Below are positions 8,526 through 18,700 of a stretch of DNA of 64,000 nt, in pieces; within the stretch, counting starts at the first letter, position 1; every line of letters begins with the position of its first letter. This DNA is from Paenibacillus dokdonensis (GTDB lineage: Bacteria > Bacillota > Bacilli > Paenibacillales > Paenibacillaceae). The DNA lies in contig NZ_STGQ01000002.1 in assembly GCF_004916975.1 (NCBI RefSeq), positions 1,192,079-1,256,078 on the forward strand. The letters run 5' to 3'. The notes beneath the pieces are model-generated. The model was given only the letters and a program-made list of their open reading frames with translations. It was not told the origin of the DNA and ran no database searches. The position numbers and the translations under genes were made by a program.

Positions 8526-9275
8526 ATGCTATTCACAGTCAAAGAAGTATCAGACCTCTCCAAGGTGACGATCAAGACGCTGCATCATTATCACAAAATC
8601 GGTCTGCTCCAGCCGGCTGAAGTCAGCGAGGCGGGTTACCGTCTGTACGGAACGAAAGAACTTGAGCGCCTGCAGACGATACTGTTTTACCGCGAGCTGG
8701 ATTTCTCACTGGAGCAAATTGGTCAGCTGCTCGATCAAAAAAAGGACCGGGCAGCGATTTTGGAAGAGCAGGAGAGTCTTCTGAAGCAGCGCCGGGAGAG
8801 ATTGGACAAGATCATGAATACGCTGAGGAAAACAAAGGCCAGCCTGGAAAGTGGAGAGCCGCTAACGCAGGCTGAGCTGTTTATCGGATTTGAGGATGAA
8901 GAAGCATGGCGCGAAGCGCTGCAGGAACAAAGTGATTACCTCCGGGAGCAATATGGGGTAGAGCTTGAAGTGGAGCCCATCGATGTGCAGAGCATGAATG
9001 AGCAGGCCGCGGAGGCTGCCGTCTTTATGAAGGACATGATTGCTTCCCTGCAAGGCGGAGTCATGCACACTGATTCCCGGCTGCAGGAGCTGATTCGCGG
9101 CCATCTCGCGTTTATGAACGGTCATGGACACCGGGTATCGGCAGCGGATTTTGCGGCACAGACGTCATTTTTCAGGCAGGATGATTTTCACCTGAAGATG
9201 CTGGAAGGCCAGCAGACCGGACTTGCATATTATTTGAATGCAGCAGCGGAGGCTTACGCCAAGAAGGAAGCATAA
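8526..9275 (+). CDS. MerR family regulator with TipAS-like effector domain
   Basis: The 249-residue protein has an N-terminal MerR winged helix (FTVKEVSDLSKVTIKTLHHY, then KIGLLQPAEVSEAGYRLY) and a long dimerisation helix. Its C-terminal domain of about 110 residues resembles the TipAS/Mta drug-binding domain (FMNGHGHRVSAADFAAQ, FHLKMLEGQQTGLAYYL). Such proteins activate promoters with overlong spacers when a hydrophobic drug or peptide binds. I chose the ATG at 8526, preceded by AGAAGGGAG. Upstream in-frame codons run through the promoter itself. No target gene other than its own lies next to it, so it probably regulates itself and distant genes. Confidence 0.9.
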   Translation: MLFTVKEVSDLSKVTIKTLHHYHKIGLLQPAEVSEAGYRLYGTKELERLQTILFYRELDFSLEQIGQLLDQKKDRAAILEEQESLLKQRRERLDKIMNTLRKTKASLESGEPLTQAELFIGFEDEEAWREALQEQSDYLREQYGVELEVEPIDVQSMNEQAAEAAVFMKDMIASLQGGVMHTDSRLQELIRGHLAFMNGHGHRVSAADFAAQTSFFRQDDFHLKMLEGQQTGLAYYLNAAAEAYAKKEA

Positions 9276-9282
9276 CACATAC

Positions 9283-9322
9283 AGGCAGAGGATAAACGAA
9301 CCGCTTATCCTCTGCCTTTTTT
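9283..9322 (+). terminator. Intrinsic terminator after the MerR gene
   Basis: AGGCAGAGGATAA and TTATCCTCTGCCT form a perfect 13-bp stem followed by six T. Confidence 0.93.
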
Positions 9323-9429
9323 GTGTTTGTTATCCGATCCCACTTATTTACAGTACACCGTCCACAAGGAACTTCTATCCGCCCATAGAATACTTACGCC
9401 TAACGACAAAAGGGAAAGGATGCTGCCGC

Positions 9430-11196
9430 ATGAACGCACGGGCACCCATTTGGAAGAGGGCTTATTGGTATTTCAAGCGCAATCTGCGCGCAAAGCTGTT
9501 TTTGTTTTTCTTTATCGCGTCGGCCGTGCCCTTAATGATTTTGGGGTATTTGTCATATTCGAAATCCACGGAGGAAATCCAGTCGCAGATGGTTCAATAC
9601 GGACAATCGAGCATCACCCAGCTTCAGTCGCAGCTTGATTCGTATTCGCGGCAAATGAAATCCACCACACGCTATATTTACTCCTACCTGCTTGATCCGA
9701 TCAACGGTACGCTGCATCCGGAAGAGCCCAAGGATTACGCCAGCTATGTCAGCCAGAAAAATTTCAACCGCTTTCTGGATGCCCATAAGACGGAGGAGAC
9801 CTCAGGTATTTACCTGATCACACCTACGGATATTTACTTCGGATCCCCGCAGATTGACGTGAAGGAGCTGAAGCGGCAGCCGTGGTGGCAGGCTATTCCG
9901 GAGAGCTACCGCGGCGAGTACTGGACGGGCCTGCATGACAGCAATTACTACATTTCACGTAATTTGAATATTCCGAAGCAGGTTATCGGCTTGGTGTTTC
10001 CGGTGCAAAGCCAATACGGCTACCTGCATAACAGCCGGATTGTCGTTGAAATGGATGCCACCAAGCTGCTCGAGGCGTTCGATACCTTGGAAAATAATCT
10101 GCATTCCTTTATTACGATACGCGACCGGGACGGCAGGCTGATCTACCAAAGCCCGAACATGGTCAAGGCGGAGGAAGATGATCTCGTATGGAACCGGAGC
10201 ATAGAATCCAGCGGGTGGAGCATTGAGGTCAGAACGCTGTATGAGCCGGTGTACCGCTCCACGATCATGATCCGCTATTTTACCATCGCATTGATTGGTC
10301 TTGCCTTTGTATTCGTATTGCTCATCTCGTATCTGTTCTCCTCCCGCATCACAAGACGGATCATTTCCCTGAAAAATAAAATGCAGCTAGTTGGCATCGG
10401 GCAACTCCAGTCACGCATCGATATGGACACGGAGGACGAGCTGGGACGACTTGGGGCAAGCTTCAACAAGATGGTGGAGCAGATCCGTTTTCTCATTCAG
10501 GAGGTGCAGCATAAGGAACAGCTTAAAAAAGAGGCCCAGCTGCAGGCCTTCCACTACCAGATCAACCCGCATCTGCTGCTGAACACGCTCAACATGATCC
10601 AGTGGCAGGCGAAGCTGAAAAGCGATGCGGAAATCCAAAATATGATCCACTACCTCATCAAGGTGCTGGAAGGTAATCTGGTGATCACCGAAGAGCTAAT
10701 TCCGCTGGAGAAGGAACTTCAAACTGTCGGATATTATTTGAAAATACAGGAGGTGCGCTACGGCGAGGCTTTCCGCTACAGCATTGACAGTGATCCGGCT
10801 CTGGGCTCCTGCCTGATTCCGCGGATGACGCTGCAGCCGCTGCTCGAAAATACATTTTTCCATGGCTTTGAGGATGGGGAAGGCATCATTCGCATCGAGG
10901 TGAAGGAAGAGGGGCATGAACTGATCCTGACGCTTGAGGATGACGGAGTGGGCATCGAACCGGAAAGGCTCGAAACGCTGCTCTTGGACAAACAAACCCC
11001 ATCACGGCTTGGAAAGGGGGGTCTTGGCTGCTACAACGTTGACCAGAAATTCAAGCTCCACTTCGGCGAAATGTATGGCATGCGTATTCAGTCCAGCGTC
11101 GGCAAAGGAACGAAAATCACGATAAGATGGCCCAAAACAGAAAGTGGAGCACACTCGTCATTGCCGGAGTCTTTCCCTGAGAACCGAACAAATTGA
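9430..11196 (+). CDS. Sensor histidine kinase, YesM-like
   Basis: The 588-residue kinase has an N-terminal membrane segment (LFLFFFIASAVPLMILGYL), a large extracellular Cache-like sensor, a second segment near 10275-10350 and a HAMP linker. A His_kinase domain follows with phospho-acceptor H375 in FHYQINPHLLLNTLN, then an ATPase domain (LLENTFFHG, EDDGVGI, GKGTKITI). This is the YesM/LytS-type layout that pairs with AraC-type response regulators. The ATG at 9430 is preceded by AAAGGA. In-frame upstream sequence overlaps the terminator and the MerR gene, so it is not coding. The partner regulator is encoded after the importer genes. Confidence 0.93.
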   Translation: MNARAPIWKRAYWYFKRNLRAKLFLFFFIASAVPLMILGYLSYSKSTEEIQSQMVQYGQSSITQLQSQLDSYSRQMKSTTRYIYSYLLDPINGTLHPEEPKDYASYVSQKNFNRFLDAHKTEETSGIYLITPTDIYFGSPQIDVKELKRQPWWQAIPESYRGEYWTGLHDSNYYISRNLNIPKQVIGLVFPVQSQYGYLHNSRIVVEMDATKLLEAFDTLENNLHSFITIRDRDGRLIYQSPNMVKAEEDDLVWNRSIESSGWSIEVRTLYEPVYRSTIMIRYFTIALIGLAFVFVLLISYLFSSRITRRIISLKNKMQLVGIGQLQSRIDMDTEDELGRLGASFNKMVEQIRFLIQEVQHKEQLKKEAQLQAFHYQINPHLLLNTLNMIQWQAKLKSDAEIQNMIHYLIKVLEGNLVITEELIPLEKELQTVGYYLKIQEVRYGEAFRYSIDSDPALGSCLIPRMTLQPLLENTFFHGFEDGEGIIRIEVKEEGHELILTLEDDGVGIEPERLETLLLDKQTPSRLGKGGLGCYNVDQKFKLHFGEMYGMRIQSSVGKGTKITIRWPKTESGAHSSLPESFPENRTN

Positions 11197-11222
11197 CAGT
11201 AAAATGAAGACAAAATTCCGTT

Positions 11223-11249
11223 ATGAAACGCTTTCATTGTTGTTATACT
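11223..11249 (+). promoter_or_regulatory. Promoter with palindrome before the second importer
   Basis: An extended -10 TGTTATACT ends at 11249. The 15-bp palindrome ATGAAACGCTTTCAT at 11223-11237 overlaps the expected -35 zone. It resembles a cre site but is one base short of the usual core. This suggests that the importer has its own regulated promoter, separate from that of the kinase. Confidence 0.5.
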
Positions 11250-11289
11250 TGGGAAAATTCTTAGGTTTCACACAAAGGAGGAAGGCAGC

Positions 11290-12618
11290 TTGAACGCAAT
11301 GAAACGCATGTCGGCGGCTGTATTATGCACAGTTCTCATGCTTGCGCTCGTTTTATCCGGATGCTCCGGCAAATCAGGCGACAGTAAGGCGGCGGGGGAT
11401 ACGGCCGGCGGGAAGACGAAAATCACCGTCTGGATTTGGGAAGATGCCAAAAACGTCATCGATCTGAATATGCCGGAATTTAAAAAGCAGTACCCGAACA
11501 TTGATGTCGATCTGCATGTGCTTGCACAGTCAGATGTCTATCAGAACTTCCTGATCGCTGCCAGCTCCGGCGACCAGCTTCCGGATGTGGTGAATCTCGA
11601 ATCACTCCGCCTGTCGCAGATGATTGAAACCGGCGGTTTGTTGGATATTTCGGACAAAGTAGCTCCTTATAAAGATAAAATGAACGCCTACAAGTGGGCA
11701 GATGCCACAAAGGACGGCAAAATTTATGCAATGCCATGGGACAGCGGCCCTGTCGTCATGTTTTACCGCAACGATCTGTTTAAGCAAGCCGGACTTCCTT
11801 ACAAGCCTGAGGATGTGAGCGCAGAGCTGAAAACTTGGGATGACTATATGAAATTCGCGAAGCAGCTGAAGGAAAAGACGGGCGTCGCGATGCTGGCGGA
11901 ATCGAAATCGCAGACCGACGGCGTGTTCTTCCAGCAGATGCTGTGGCAGCGCGACCTGTGGATGTTTGGCAAGGACGGTTCGGTCCAGCTGGATAATCCT
12001 GAAGTAATCAAGACAGCGCAGTATTTTGTCGACCTCGTGAAAAACGGCTATGTATACGAAGTGAAGCCTTGGAGCGACGCTTGGTACAGCTCCTTCCAGC
12101 AAAATAAAGAAGCGACCATCGTTGGCGCCTCCTGGTACGAAGGATTGCTGCCGACACTGATTGATCCGGATGCCAGCGGCAAATGGTCGGTGGTGCCTAT
12201 GCCAAAATGGTCCGCTGATGACAAGTACAGCAGTGCGATTGACGGCGGTGCCAGCCTGGCGATCAACAAAAACTCCAAGCATCCGGAAGAGGCGTGGAAA
12301 TTTATTGAATTCATGCTCGGCAAGGAAGAATCGCAGCTGAAAATGATGAAGGAAGGCGGATTGTTCCCGTCCCTCGAAACGACCTATAATGACGACGCAT
12401 TTAAAGAAAAGGTTCCTTATTTTAACGATCAGCCAATCCGTACCCTGTACATTGATGCGGTGAAAAATGTGGCACCAATCACGTACACCAAGGATTATCC
12501 GCTCGGAAATGAACTCATAACGAATGCCTTCGCCGAAGTATTCCTGGATAACAAATCCGTTGAAAGCGTGTTCAAAAAGGCGGCTGACGAGCTGCGGCAG
12601 AAGACAGGACGCAAATAG
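11290..12618 (+). CDS. Extracellular sugar-binding lipoprotein (family 1)
   Basis: The 442-residue protein has a lipoprotein signal peptide ending in the lipobox LSGC, cysteine at about residue 25. A family 1 solute-binding domain follows (ITVWIWEDAKNVI, IEFMLGKEESQ). It should sit on the outer membrane face and feed the two permeases downstream. The start is taken as TTG at 11290 because AAGGAGG ends eight bases before it. The next in-frame ATG, nine bases later, would be too far away. The size fits binding proteins for di- and oligosaccharides. The ligand may be a beta-galactoside, since a GH2 enzyme follows in the same cluster. Confidence 0.92.
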   Translation: MNAMKRMSAAVLCTVLMLALVLSGCSGKSGDSKAAGDTAGGKTKITVWIWEDAKNVIDLNMPEFKKQYPNIDVDLHVLAQSDVYQNFLIAASSGDQLPDVVNLESLRLSQMIETGGLLDISDKVAPYKDKMNAYKWADATKDGKIYAMPWDSGPVVMFYRNDLFKQAGLPYKPEDVSAELKTWDDYMKFAKQLKEKTGVAMLAESKSQTDGVFFQQMLWQRDLWMFGKDGSVQLDNPEVIKTAQYFVDLVKNGYVYEVKPWSDAWYSSFQQNKEATIVGASWYEGLLPTLIDPDASGKWSVVPMPKWSADDKYSSAIDGGASLAINKNSKHPEEAWKFIEFMLGKEESQLKMMKEGGLFPSLETTYNDDAFKEKVPYFNDQPIRTLYIDAVKNVAPITYTKDYPLGNELITNAFAEVFLDNKSVESVFKKAADELRQKTGRK

Positions 12619-12727
12619 ACAAACATGAGTCAGCCCGCTTAAAGATACAGAAGCTGTCCGCGCCTTGAAATAACGGCCCTAAAGTCGTTACCAGGGTGCG
12701 GGACTTCGCTTTCCTGGAGGAGATCCG

Positions 12728-13609
12728 ATGCAAAATTTCTATTGGAGATGGCAGTTTAAAACGGCACCGTACCGGTTTATCGCCCCGTTTTTCATACTCT
12801 TTATGGTATTTGTGTTTTTACCCTTTGTATTCTCCATTTATTTGAGCTTTACGAACTGGCATGGCGAGGAAGTCAAGACGTTCGTCGGGCTCGCCAACTA
12901 TAAGACCCTGCTGACAAACCGGGAATTCTGGCAGTCGCTGCTCAACAGCATTTTTATTTTTCTGCTGTACGTACCGGTGATGTTATTGCTTGCACTGATC
13001 TTCGCCTCCTGCCTCAGCAGCAGCTGGATGAAGTGGACCGGATTTTTCCGCACGGTGTTTTTCATACCGAATATTACCTCCGTTGTGGCCATTTCGTTTG
13101 TGTTTCTATTGATTTTTAACTCGACAGGCATTTTGAATCAAGTGCTGATGAACGCGGGGTTCATCCATGAACCGATCCCGTTCCTGGAAACGCCGTGGTG
13201 GGCCCGGATCTCGGTGTCGCTGCTTGTTATTTTCCGGTGGACCGGCTACAACATGATTCTGCTGCTGGGCGGCATGCAGAGCATTTCGAGATCGCTGTAT
13301 GAAGCCGCCGAGGTGGACGGAGCCAGCGGTATCAAGTCATTTTGGTACATTACCCTGCCCCTGATGAAAAGGCTGCTGGCCTTTTGTACCGTACTGTCGA
13401 CGCTGGGAACGTTCTCGCTGTTTACGGAGCCGTTCATTTTGACCAAAGGCGGACCCAACTTGTCTACAACTACCCCGGTGGTGCTGATCTATAAAGAAAG
13501 CTTCCAGAACCTGAACATGGGTTATGCTTCGACGATTTCGATCTTTTTCTTCATGGTGATGATGATTCTTTCCCTGCTGCAGCTGCGGCTGTTCCTGGAT
13601 AACGATTAG
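12728..13609 (+). CDS. Sugar ABC transporter permease (MalF/UgpA-type)
   Basis: The 293-residue integral membrane protein has about six hydrophobic segments. It carries the EAA loop SLYEAAEVDGASGIKSFWYI that contacts the ATPase. It belongs to the CUT1 group of carbohydrate permeases. The start ATG follows TGGAGGAG. It lies about 110 bases after the binding-protein gene and 13 bases before the second permease, consistent with one operon. No ATPase gene is present, so a shared ATPase is expected. Confidence 0.92.
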   Translation: MQNFYWRWQFKTAPYRFIAPFFILFMVFVFLPFVFSIYLSFTNWHGEEVKTFVGLANYKTLLTNREFWQSLLNSIFIFLLYVPVMLLLALIFASCLSSSWMKWTGFFRTVFFIPNITSVVAISFVFLLIFNSTGILNQVLMNAGFIHEPIPFLETPWWARISVSLLVIFRWTGYNMILLLGGMQSISRSLYEAAEVDGASGIKSFWYITLPLMKRLLAFCTVLSTLGTFSLFTEPFILTKGGPNLSTTTPVVLIYKESFQNLNMGYASTISIFFFMVMMILSLLQLRLFLDND

Positions 13610-13622
13610 GCGGTGGGCAGGA

Positions 13623-14450
13623 ATGAAAAAACAACATAAAACATTATCCATCGTCATGCTGCTGGTATTTCTGATTTTGGCCGCCGTGTTTATGTTTCCG
13701 TTCATCTGGATGCTGAGCTCCTCGCTCAAGGACAAAAGCCAAATTTTCGCCAATCCGCCGATTTGGATCCCACACACGCTGCATTGGGAGAACTTTACGC
13801 AGCTGTTTACGGAGCGCCACTTTGGAGCCGTCATTTTGAACAGTCTGTTCACGGCCGTGACAGGCACGGTGGGAGCTTTGTTTTTCTGCTCGCTGGCCGG
13901 GTTTGCATTTGCCAAGTACCGTTTCCGCGGCAAAAACCTGCTGTTCGGACTGGTGCTGGCTTCGCTGATGATTCCGATGGAGTCGAGCCTGGTGCCGCTG
14001 TTTGTCATTTACCGTGATCTTGGTCTCATCGACCATCTGTGGGGTGTGATATTACCGAGACTGACCAGCGCCTTCGGCATCTTTTACATGAGGCAGTACT
14101 GCATGTCCGTGGAGAATGAACTGCTCGAAGCGGCACGTATGGACGGCTGCTCGGAGAACCGGATTTACTTCCGGATTGTGGCTCCCATTTTGATCCCGGC
14201 ATTTGCGAGTCTCGGCATTATCTTTTTCGTGGAGGAATGGAACAACTTCCTGTGGCCGACGGTCATTCTCCGCAGCGAGAATAATCTAACTATTGCCGTG
14301 GCGATCCGCGCGCTCCAGTCCGGAGTCCGCACGCCATACAACCTGATTATGTCAGGCTCGGTTATCAGCGTTCTGCCGATGCTTGCCGTGATCTTTATAT
14401 TCCAAAAGCAAATTTTTGCAGGCCTGACGGATGGAACACTGAAGGGATAA
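13623..14450 (+). CDS. Sugar ABC transporter permease (MalG/UgpE-type)
   Basis: The 275-residue partner permease has the EAA loop ELLEAARMDGCSENRIYFRI and the usual C-terminus IFQKQIFAGLTDGTLKG. It follows the first permease by 13 bases. The response-regulator gene begins 27 bases after its stop. With the first permease and the lipoprotein it should form a CUT1 importer. The cluster order kinase, binding protein, two permeases, regulator, glycosidase is a common arrangement for sensing and importing plant-derived sugars in Paenibacillus. Confidence 0.92.
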   Translation: MKKQHKTLSIVMLLVFLILAAVFMFPFIWMLSSSLKDKSQIFANPPIWIPHTLHWENFTQLFTERHFGAVILNSLFTAVTGTVGALFFCSLAGFAFAKYRFRGKNLLFGLVLASLMIPMESSLVPLFVIYRDLGLIDHLWGVILPRLTSAFGIFYMRQYCMSVENELLEAARMDGCSENRIYFRIVAPILIPAFASLGIIFFVEEWNNFLWPTVILRSENNLTIAVAIRALQSGVRTPYNLIMSGSVISVLPMLAVIFIFQKQIFAGLTDGTLKG

Positions 14451-14477
14451 ACCACTTGGCATGAAGGAGGCGTGACC

Positions 14478-15722
14478 ATGGCAGCACCCAAAATAAAAGT
14501 TCTCATTGTCGATGATGAATTGATCGTCCGCAAAGGACTGCGCAGCACTGTGCCCTGGGAACGGTACGGGATGGAAGTGGTGGCTGACGCGGGCAACGGG
14601 CTGAAGGGCTGGGATGCCTTTCTGGAGCATAAGCCCGATGTGGTGATTACTGATATCGTCATGCCGAAGCTGAACGGGCTGGAGCTTGCGCGGAGAATCA
14701 AGCAGGCTGCGGGCGATACGCAGATTTTGCTGCTCAGCTGCCATGAGGATTTTTCTTACGCGCAGCAAGGCTTCCGGTTGGGAGCTTCAGGCTATATCCT
14801 CAAAACCAACATGGATGAGGATGAAATGGGCTTTTATCTAAGCCAGTTTCAGGAGCAGTATCTTCAGCACCTTGGCGGTAGTTTTACCGAAGGAACTGAA
14901 GCTCATGGCAGTGACGAGGCCCAGCAAGCGCATATAGGTTCCTGGCTTGGCGGTTTCTCGGGTGGTATTGAAGAGCAGGCCCGGCAGTGGTTTGCCGGTG
15001 ATTGGAGCTGGATGGGCAAAGGCTGCTCCATTGTTCTGATCCGATGCGGCGAAGGGGCAGACATGCTGGATGACGCTGACTGGGGGGATTTGCTGCGGGA
15101 TGCGGGTGCGCCAAGCGAGCGTATCGCCTGCGGCAGAGGCAGAGCATTTCTGCTGTGCAAACCGGAGGCCGCCGAGCGCGTCGTTTGCCGGCTAAAGGCT
15201 CTGAAGGGCAGTCATTCGAAATTGATATGGCAGAAGCAAGGGCTTGTCAGCAGCGTCCAGGAATGGATCGATACGGTGCTGAGCCTATACCAGCAGGATG
15301 AGCTCCGAACTCAATATGACCTATGGGGTGAGACTTGGCCGGATGCCATTATGAAGGCGGTGGGCATTCTCTCCTCCGAGAGAGGCAACATGTTATCCGT
15401 TGCCGAGGTAGCGGAGGAGGTGGGGCTCAGCCGCAGCCATTTCAGTACATTATTTAAGCGTACGGTGGGGGAGAACTTTATTGATTTTCAATCGAAAATC
15501 AAGCTTCATAAGGCTGAGCATATGCTGACCGGCACGCTGATGAGCGTTAGTGAAATATCCGACCAGCTGGGTATGGTGGACGCCAACTATTTCAGCAAAT
15601 GGTTCAAGCGCTGCACGGGTCTGACCCCGAGTCAATACCGGTCGGTTCAGAACCGCGATTCAACTATAGAGGAGAAAAGAGGGCTACGGCGACATGATCA
15701 ACAACCGGCAACCGCAAAATGA
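14478..15722 (+). CDS. AraC-type response regulator (YesN-like)
   Basis: The 414-residue protein has a receiver domain with acidic residues D12-D13 and phospho-acceptor D59 in VVITDIVMPKLNG. A central linker follows, and then a C-terminal double helix-turn-helix of the AraC family (SVAEVAEEVGLSRSHFSTLF and SVSEISDQLGMVDANYFSKW). It should be phosphorylated by the kinase encoded at 9430 and activate the importer and beta-galactosidase genes. The ATG at 14478 lies seven bases after AAGGAGG. A GTG six bases earlier is too close. Its 3' end overlaps the beta-galactosidase start by 29 bases, which suggests coupled translation. Confidence 0.93.
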   Translation: MAAPKIKVLIVDDELIVRKGLRSTVPWERYGMEVVADAGNGLKGWDAFLEHKPDVVITDIVMPKLNGLELARRIKQAAGDTQILLLSCHEDFSYAQQGFRLGASGYILKTNMDEDEMGFYLSQFQEQYLQHLGGSFTEGTEAHGSDEAQQAHIGSWLGGFSGGIEEQARQWFAGDWSWMGKGCSIVLIRCGEGADMLDDADWGDLLRDAGAPSERIACGRGRAFLLCKPEAAERVVCRLKALKGSHSKLIWQKQGLVSSVQEWIDTVLSLYQQDELRTQYDLWGETWPDAIMKAVGILSSERGNMLSVAEVAEEVGLSRSHFSTLFKRTVGENFIDFQSKIKLHKAEHMLTGTLMSVSEISDQLGMVDANYFSKWFKRCTGLTPSQYRSVQNRDSTIEEKRGLRRHDQQPATAK

Positions 15723-18700
15723 CTGGGAGAATCTCGAAGTACTGCAGCGCGGAAGGCTGAAGGACCATACGTATTTTGTGTCGTACAAGGATGAGACGTC
15801 TGCACTTACGTATGAACGGGGCCTTTCTCCGTGGTTTCGTCTTTTAAACGGGTCTTGGAGGTTCTATTATGCGGCTTCTCCTGGATTAGCACCGGCTGGC
15901 TTTCAGGAGGAAGCTTTTGATGATTCGGCTTGGGGGAAGCTGGAGGTGCCGGGACATTGGCAGCTGCAGGGGTACGGAAAACCGCATTATACGGATCTTT
16001 ATTACCCTTTCCCGGTTGATCCGCCGCACGTGCCTTCGGATAATCCGACAGGCTGCTACCGCAGGAGCTTTCATATCCCTGCTGAATGGGCAGAGCGGCA
16101 GATCGTGCTGCGCTTCGAGGGCGTGGACAGCGCTTTTCATTTATGGGTGAACGGGCAGGAGGCGGGATTCAGTCAGGGCAGCCGTCTTCCATCCGAATTT
16201 GATATTACGTCCTTGATCCGGGAGGGCAGCAATCAGCTGTCCGTTAAGGTGTATCAATGGTCTGACGGGTCTTATCTGGAGGATCAGGATATGTGGTGGC
16301 TCAGCGGAATATTCCGGGATGTCAGCCTGTTTGCCCGTCCGAGGATGCAGATTCGGGATTTTACGATCCGTACCGATCTGAATGATGCCTTGGATCAGGG
16401 CGAGCTGAATATCTGCGTAGAGATCGGCAGAGCGGGTACGACAGATGAAGACCGGGGCCATTATCGCTTAAAGGCTCAGCTGCTGGATGAGAACAAAAGC
16501 AATGTCATTGGATCCGGAAGCATCAGCGATATGGGAACTGCGTCAAGTGAAGAATTGTTTGGGATCCGTATTCAGGTGAGACAGCCGCGGCTATGGTCAG
16601 CCGAACAGCCAAGTCTCTATCATCTGCTGATTACGCTGGAGGATGAACAGAACGGAATGATCGAATGCATCCCATACCGGGTCGGCTTCAGACGCATCGA
16701 GATTGCGGGAAATACATTCCTGGTGAATGGCGTACCGATTCTCCTAAAGGGTGTGAACCGCCATGATTATCATCCGGAGCTGGGCAGAACGGTGCCGTAC
16801 CAAACGATGCTGCAGGATGTTCTGCTGATGAAGAGGCATAACATCAATGCGGTCCGTACCTCGCACTACCCGAATGATCCACGGTTCTATGATTTGTGCG
16901 ATGAATACGGCCTGTATGTCATGGATGAGACGGATTTGGAATGCCATGGCTTCGAGCTGCTCGGCAACATCAGCCGAATCAGCGATGATCCTGCCTGGAA
17001 AAATGCCTATGTTGACCGGATGATGCGTATGGTGGAGCGGGATAAAAACCACCCGAGCATCATCATGTGGTCGATGGGCAACGAGTCCGGCTTCGGCTGC
17101 AACTTTGAAGCGATGGCCGAGTGGTGCCGCACGAAGGACCCGACCCGCCTGATCCATTACGAGGAGGACCGCGCGGGCAAATCTGTAGACGTGATGAGTA
17201 CCATGTATACGTCCGTAGAAAAGCTCGCCGAGCTGGCGGGCGCAGAAGGTCCGCAGAAGCCGAGGATTATCTGCGAATACGCGCATGCAATGGGCAACGG
17301 GCCCGGCGGCTTAACCGAATATAATGATCTGTTCCGCAATTGTGAGGGGCTGCAGGGCGGATTCGTCTGGGAGTGGACCGATCACGGTCTGCAGACGGTA
17401 GATGAGCAAGGAAGAAGCTATTACGCCTATGGCGGCGATTTTGGCGATGTGCCGAACAACTCGAATTTCTGCATGGACGGCTTGCTTTTCCCTGACCGTA
17501 CACCTTCTCCGGGTCTGCTCGAGCTGAAAAAGGTCATTGAACCTGTTGCTACCCTGGCCATCGATTTGAAGAAGGGAGAGGTGGAGCTGGAGAACAGACT
17601 GGACTTTAGCGGTCTGAAATTCCTGGAGGCATCCTGGTCTATTCAAGCGGACGGAGTTCTTCTGCAAAGCGGCTCGGTACCTCTTCCTGCTGTGAAGCCG
17701 CATAGCAAGGCTCAGCTTGTACTGCCATATGATTTGTCAGGGCTGCGTGTTCCGTCTTTAAGCGAGACTTACCTGACGATCAGGTATGTACTCCGCACGG
17801 ACTGCATCTGGGCGATGAAAGGCCATGAAGTGGCGACAGCGCAGTTCCGTATACCGGAAGAACTGCTGCCCTTGCAGGAATCTCTGCCGGCGAATGCTGG
17901 AGCTGATGCAGCGACGCGCTCCTTAAACTGCACAGAGCATGGACATTTGCTGCAAGTCAGCGGATCGGATTTTGAAATTGTTTTTAATATGATGGACGGG
18001 GTTATTCAGTCCTGGACTTTTGCCGGAACCGACATGATCGCAAACGGCGGGGGGCCGAAACTCTCCTTCTGGAGAGCCCCTATCGACAATGATATGTACG
18101 TAGTTCAGGAGTGGCGCAAAGCCTATTTGCATTTGCTCCAGCAGCGGATTGACGAAGCCTCCTGGGAGCGAAACGGTGACGGAGGCGTAACAGTAACGAT
18201 TCGTACGCGCATCGCTCCACCGGTGTTTGATTGGGGCTTCCGCTGCATCTGCCGCTATACTTTGCATGGCGATGGCCGAATGCATGTTGCCGTTGATGGC
18301 GTGCCGGAAGGCACACCGCCGAAAATGCTGCCGCGGATTGGGCTTGATCTCACCTTGCCGGGAACGTTGGACCTTGTGGACTGGGCAGGCAGGGGTCCGG
18401 GAGAGTCCTATGCGGACAGCAAACATGCCAACCTCTTTGGTGTCTATCATGCTTCAGTCGATGAATTATTCACGCCATATATGGTCCCGCAGGATAATGG
18501 CAACCGCACCGAGGTGAGCTGGGTATCTCTGACGAGCAGCCGAGGTATGGGCCTGTTGGCAGTAGGGCTGCCAGTCATTGAATTCAGCGCTCACCGCTAT
18601 ACTGCGGAGGATCTGGAGAAGGCGGGGCACTTGAAAGATTTAACACCGAGGGATACCGTCTCCCTCCATCTCGATTACCGCCAGAATGGCCTAGGCAGCA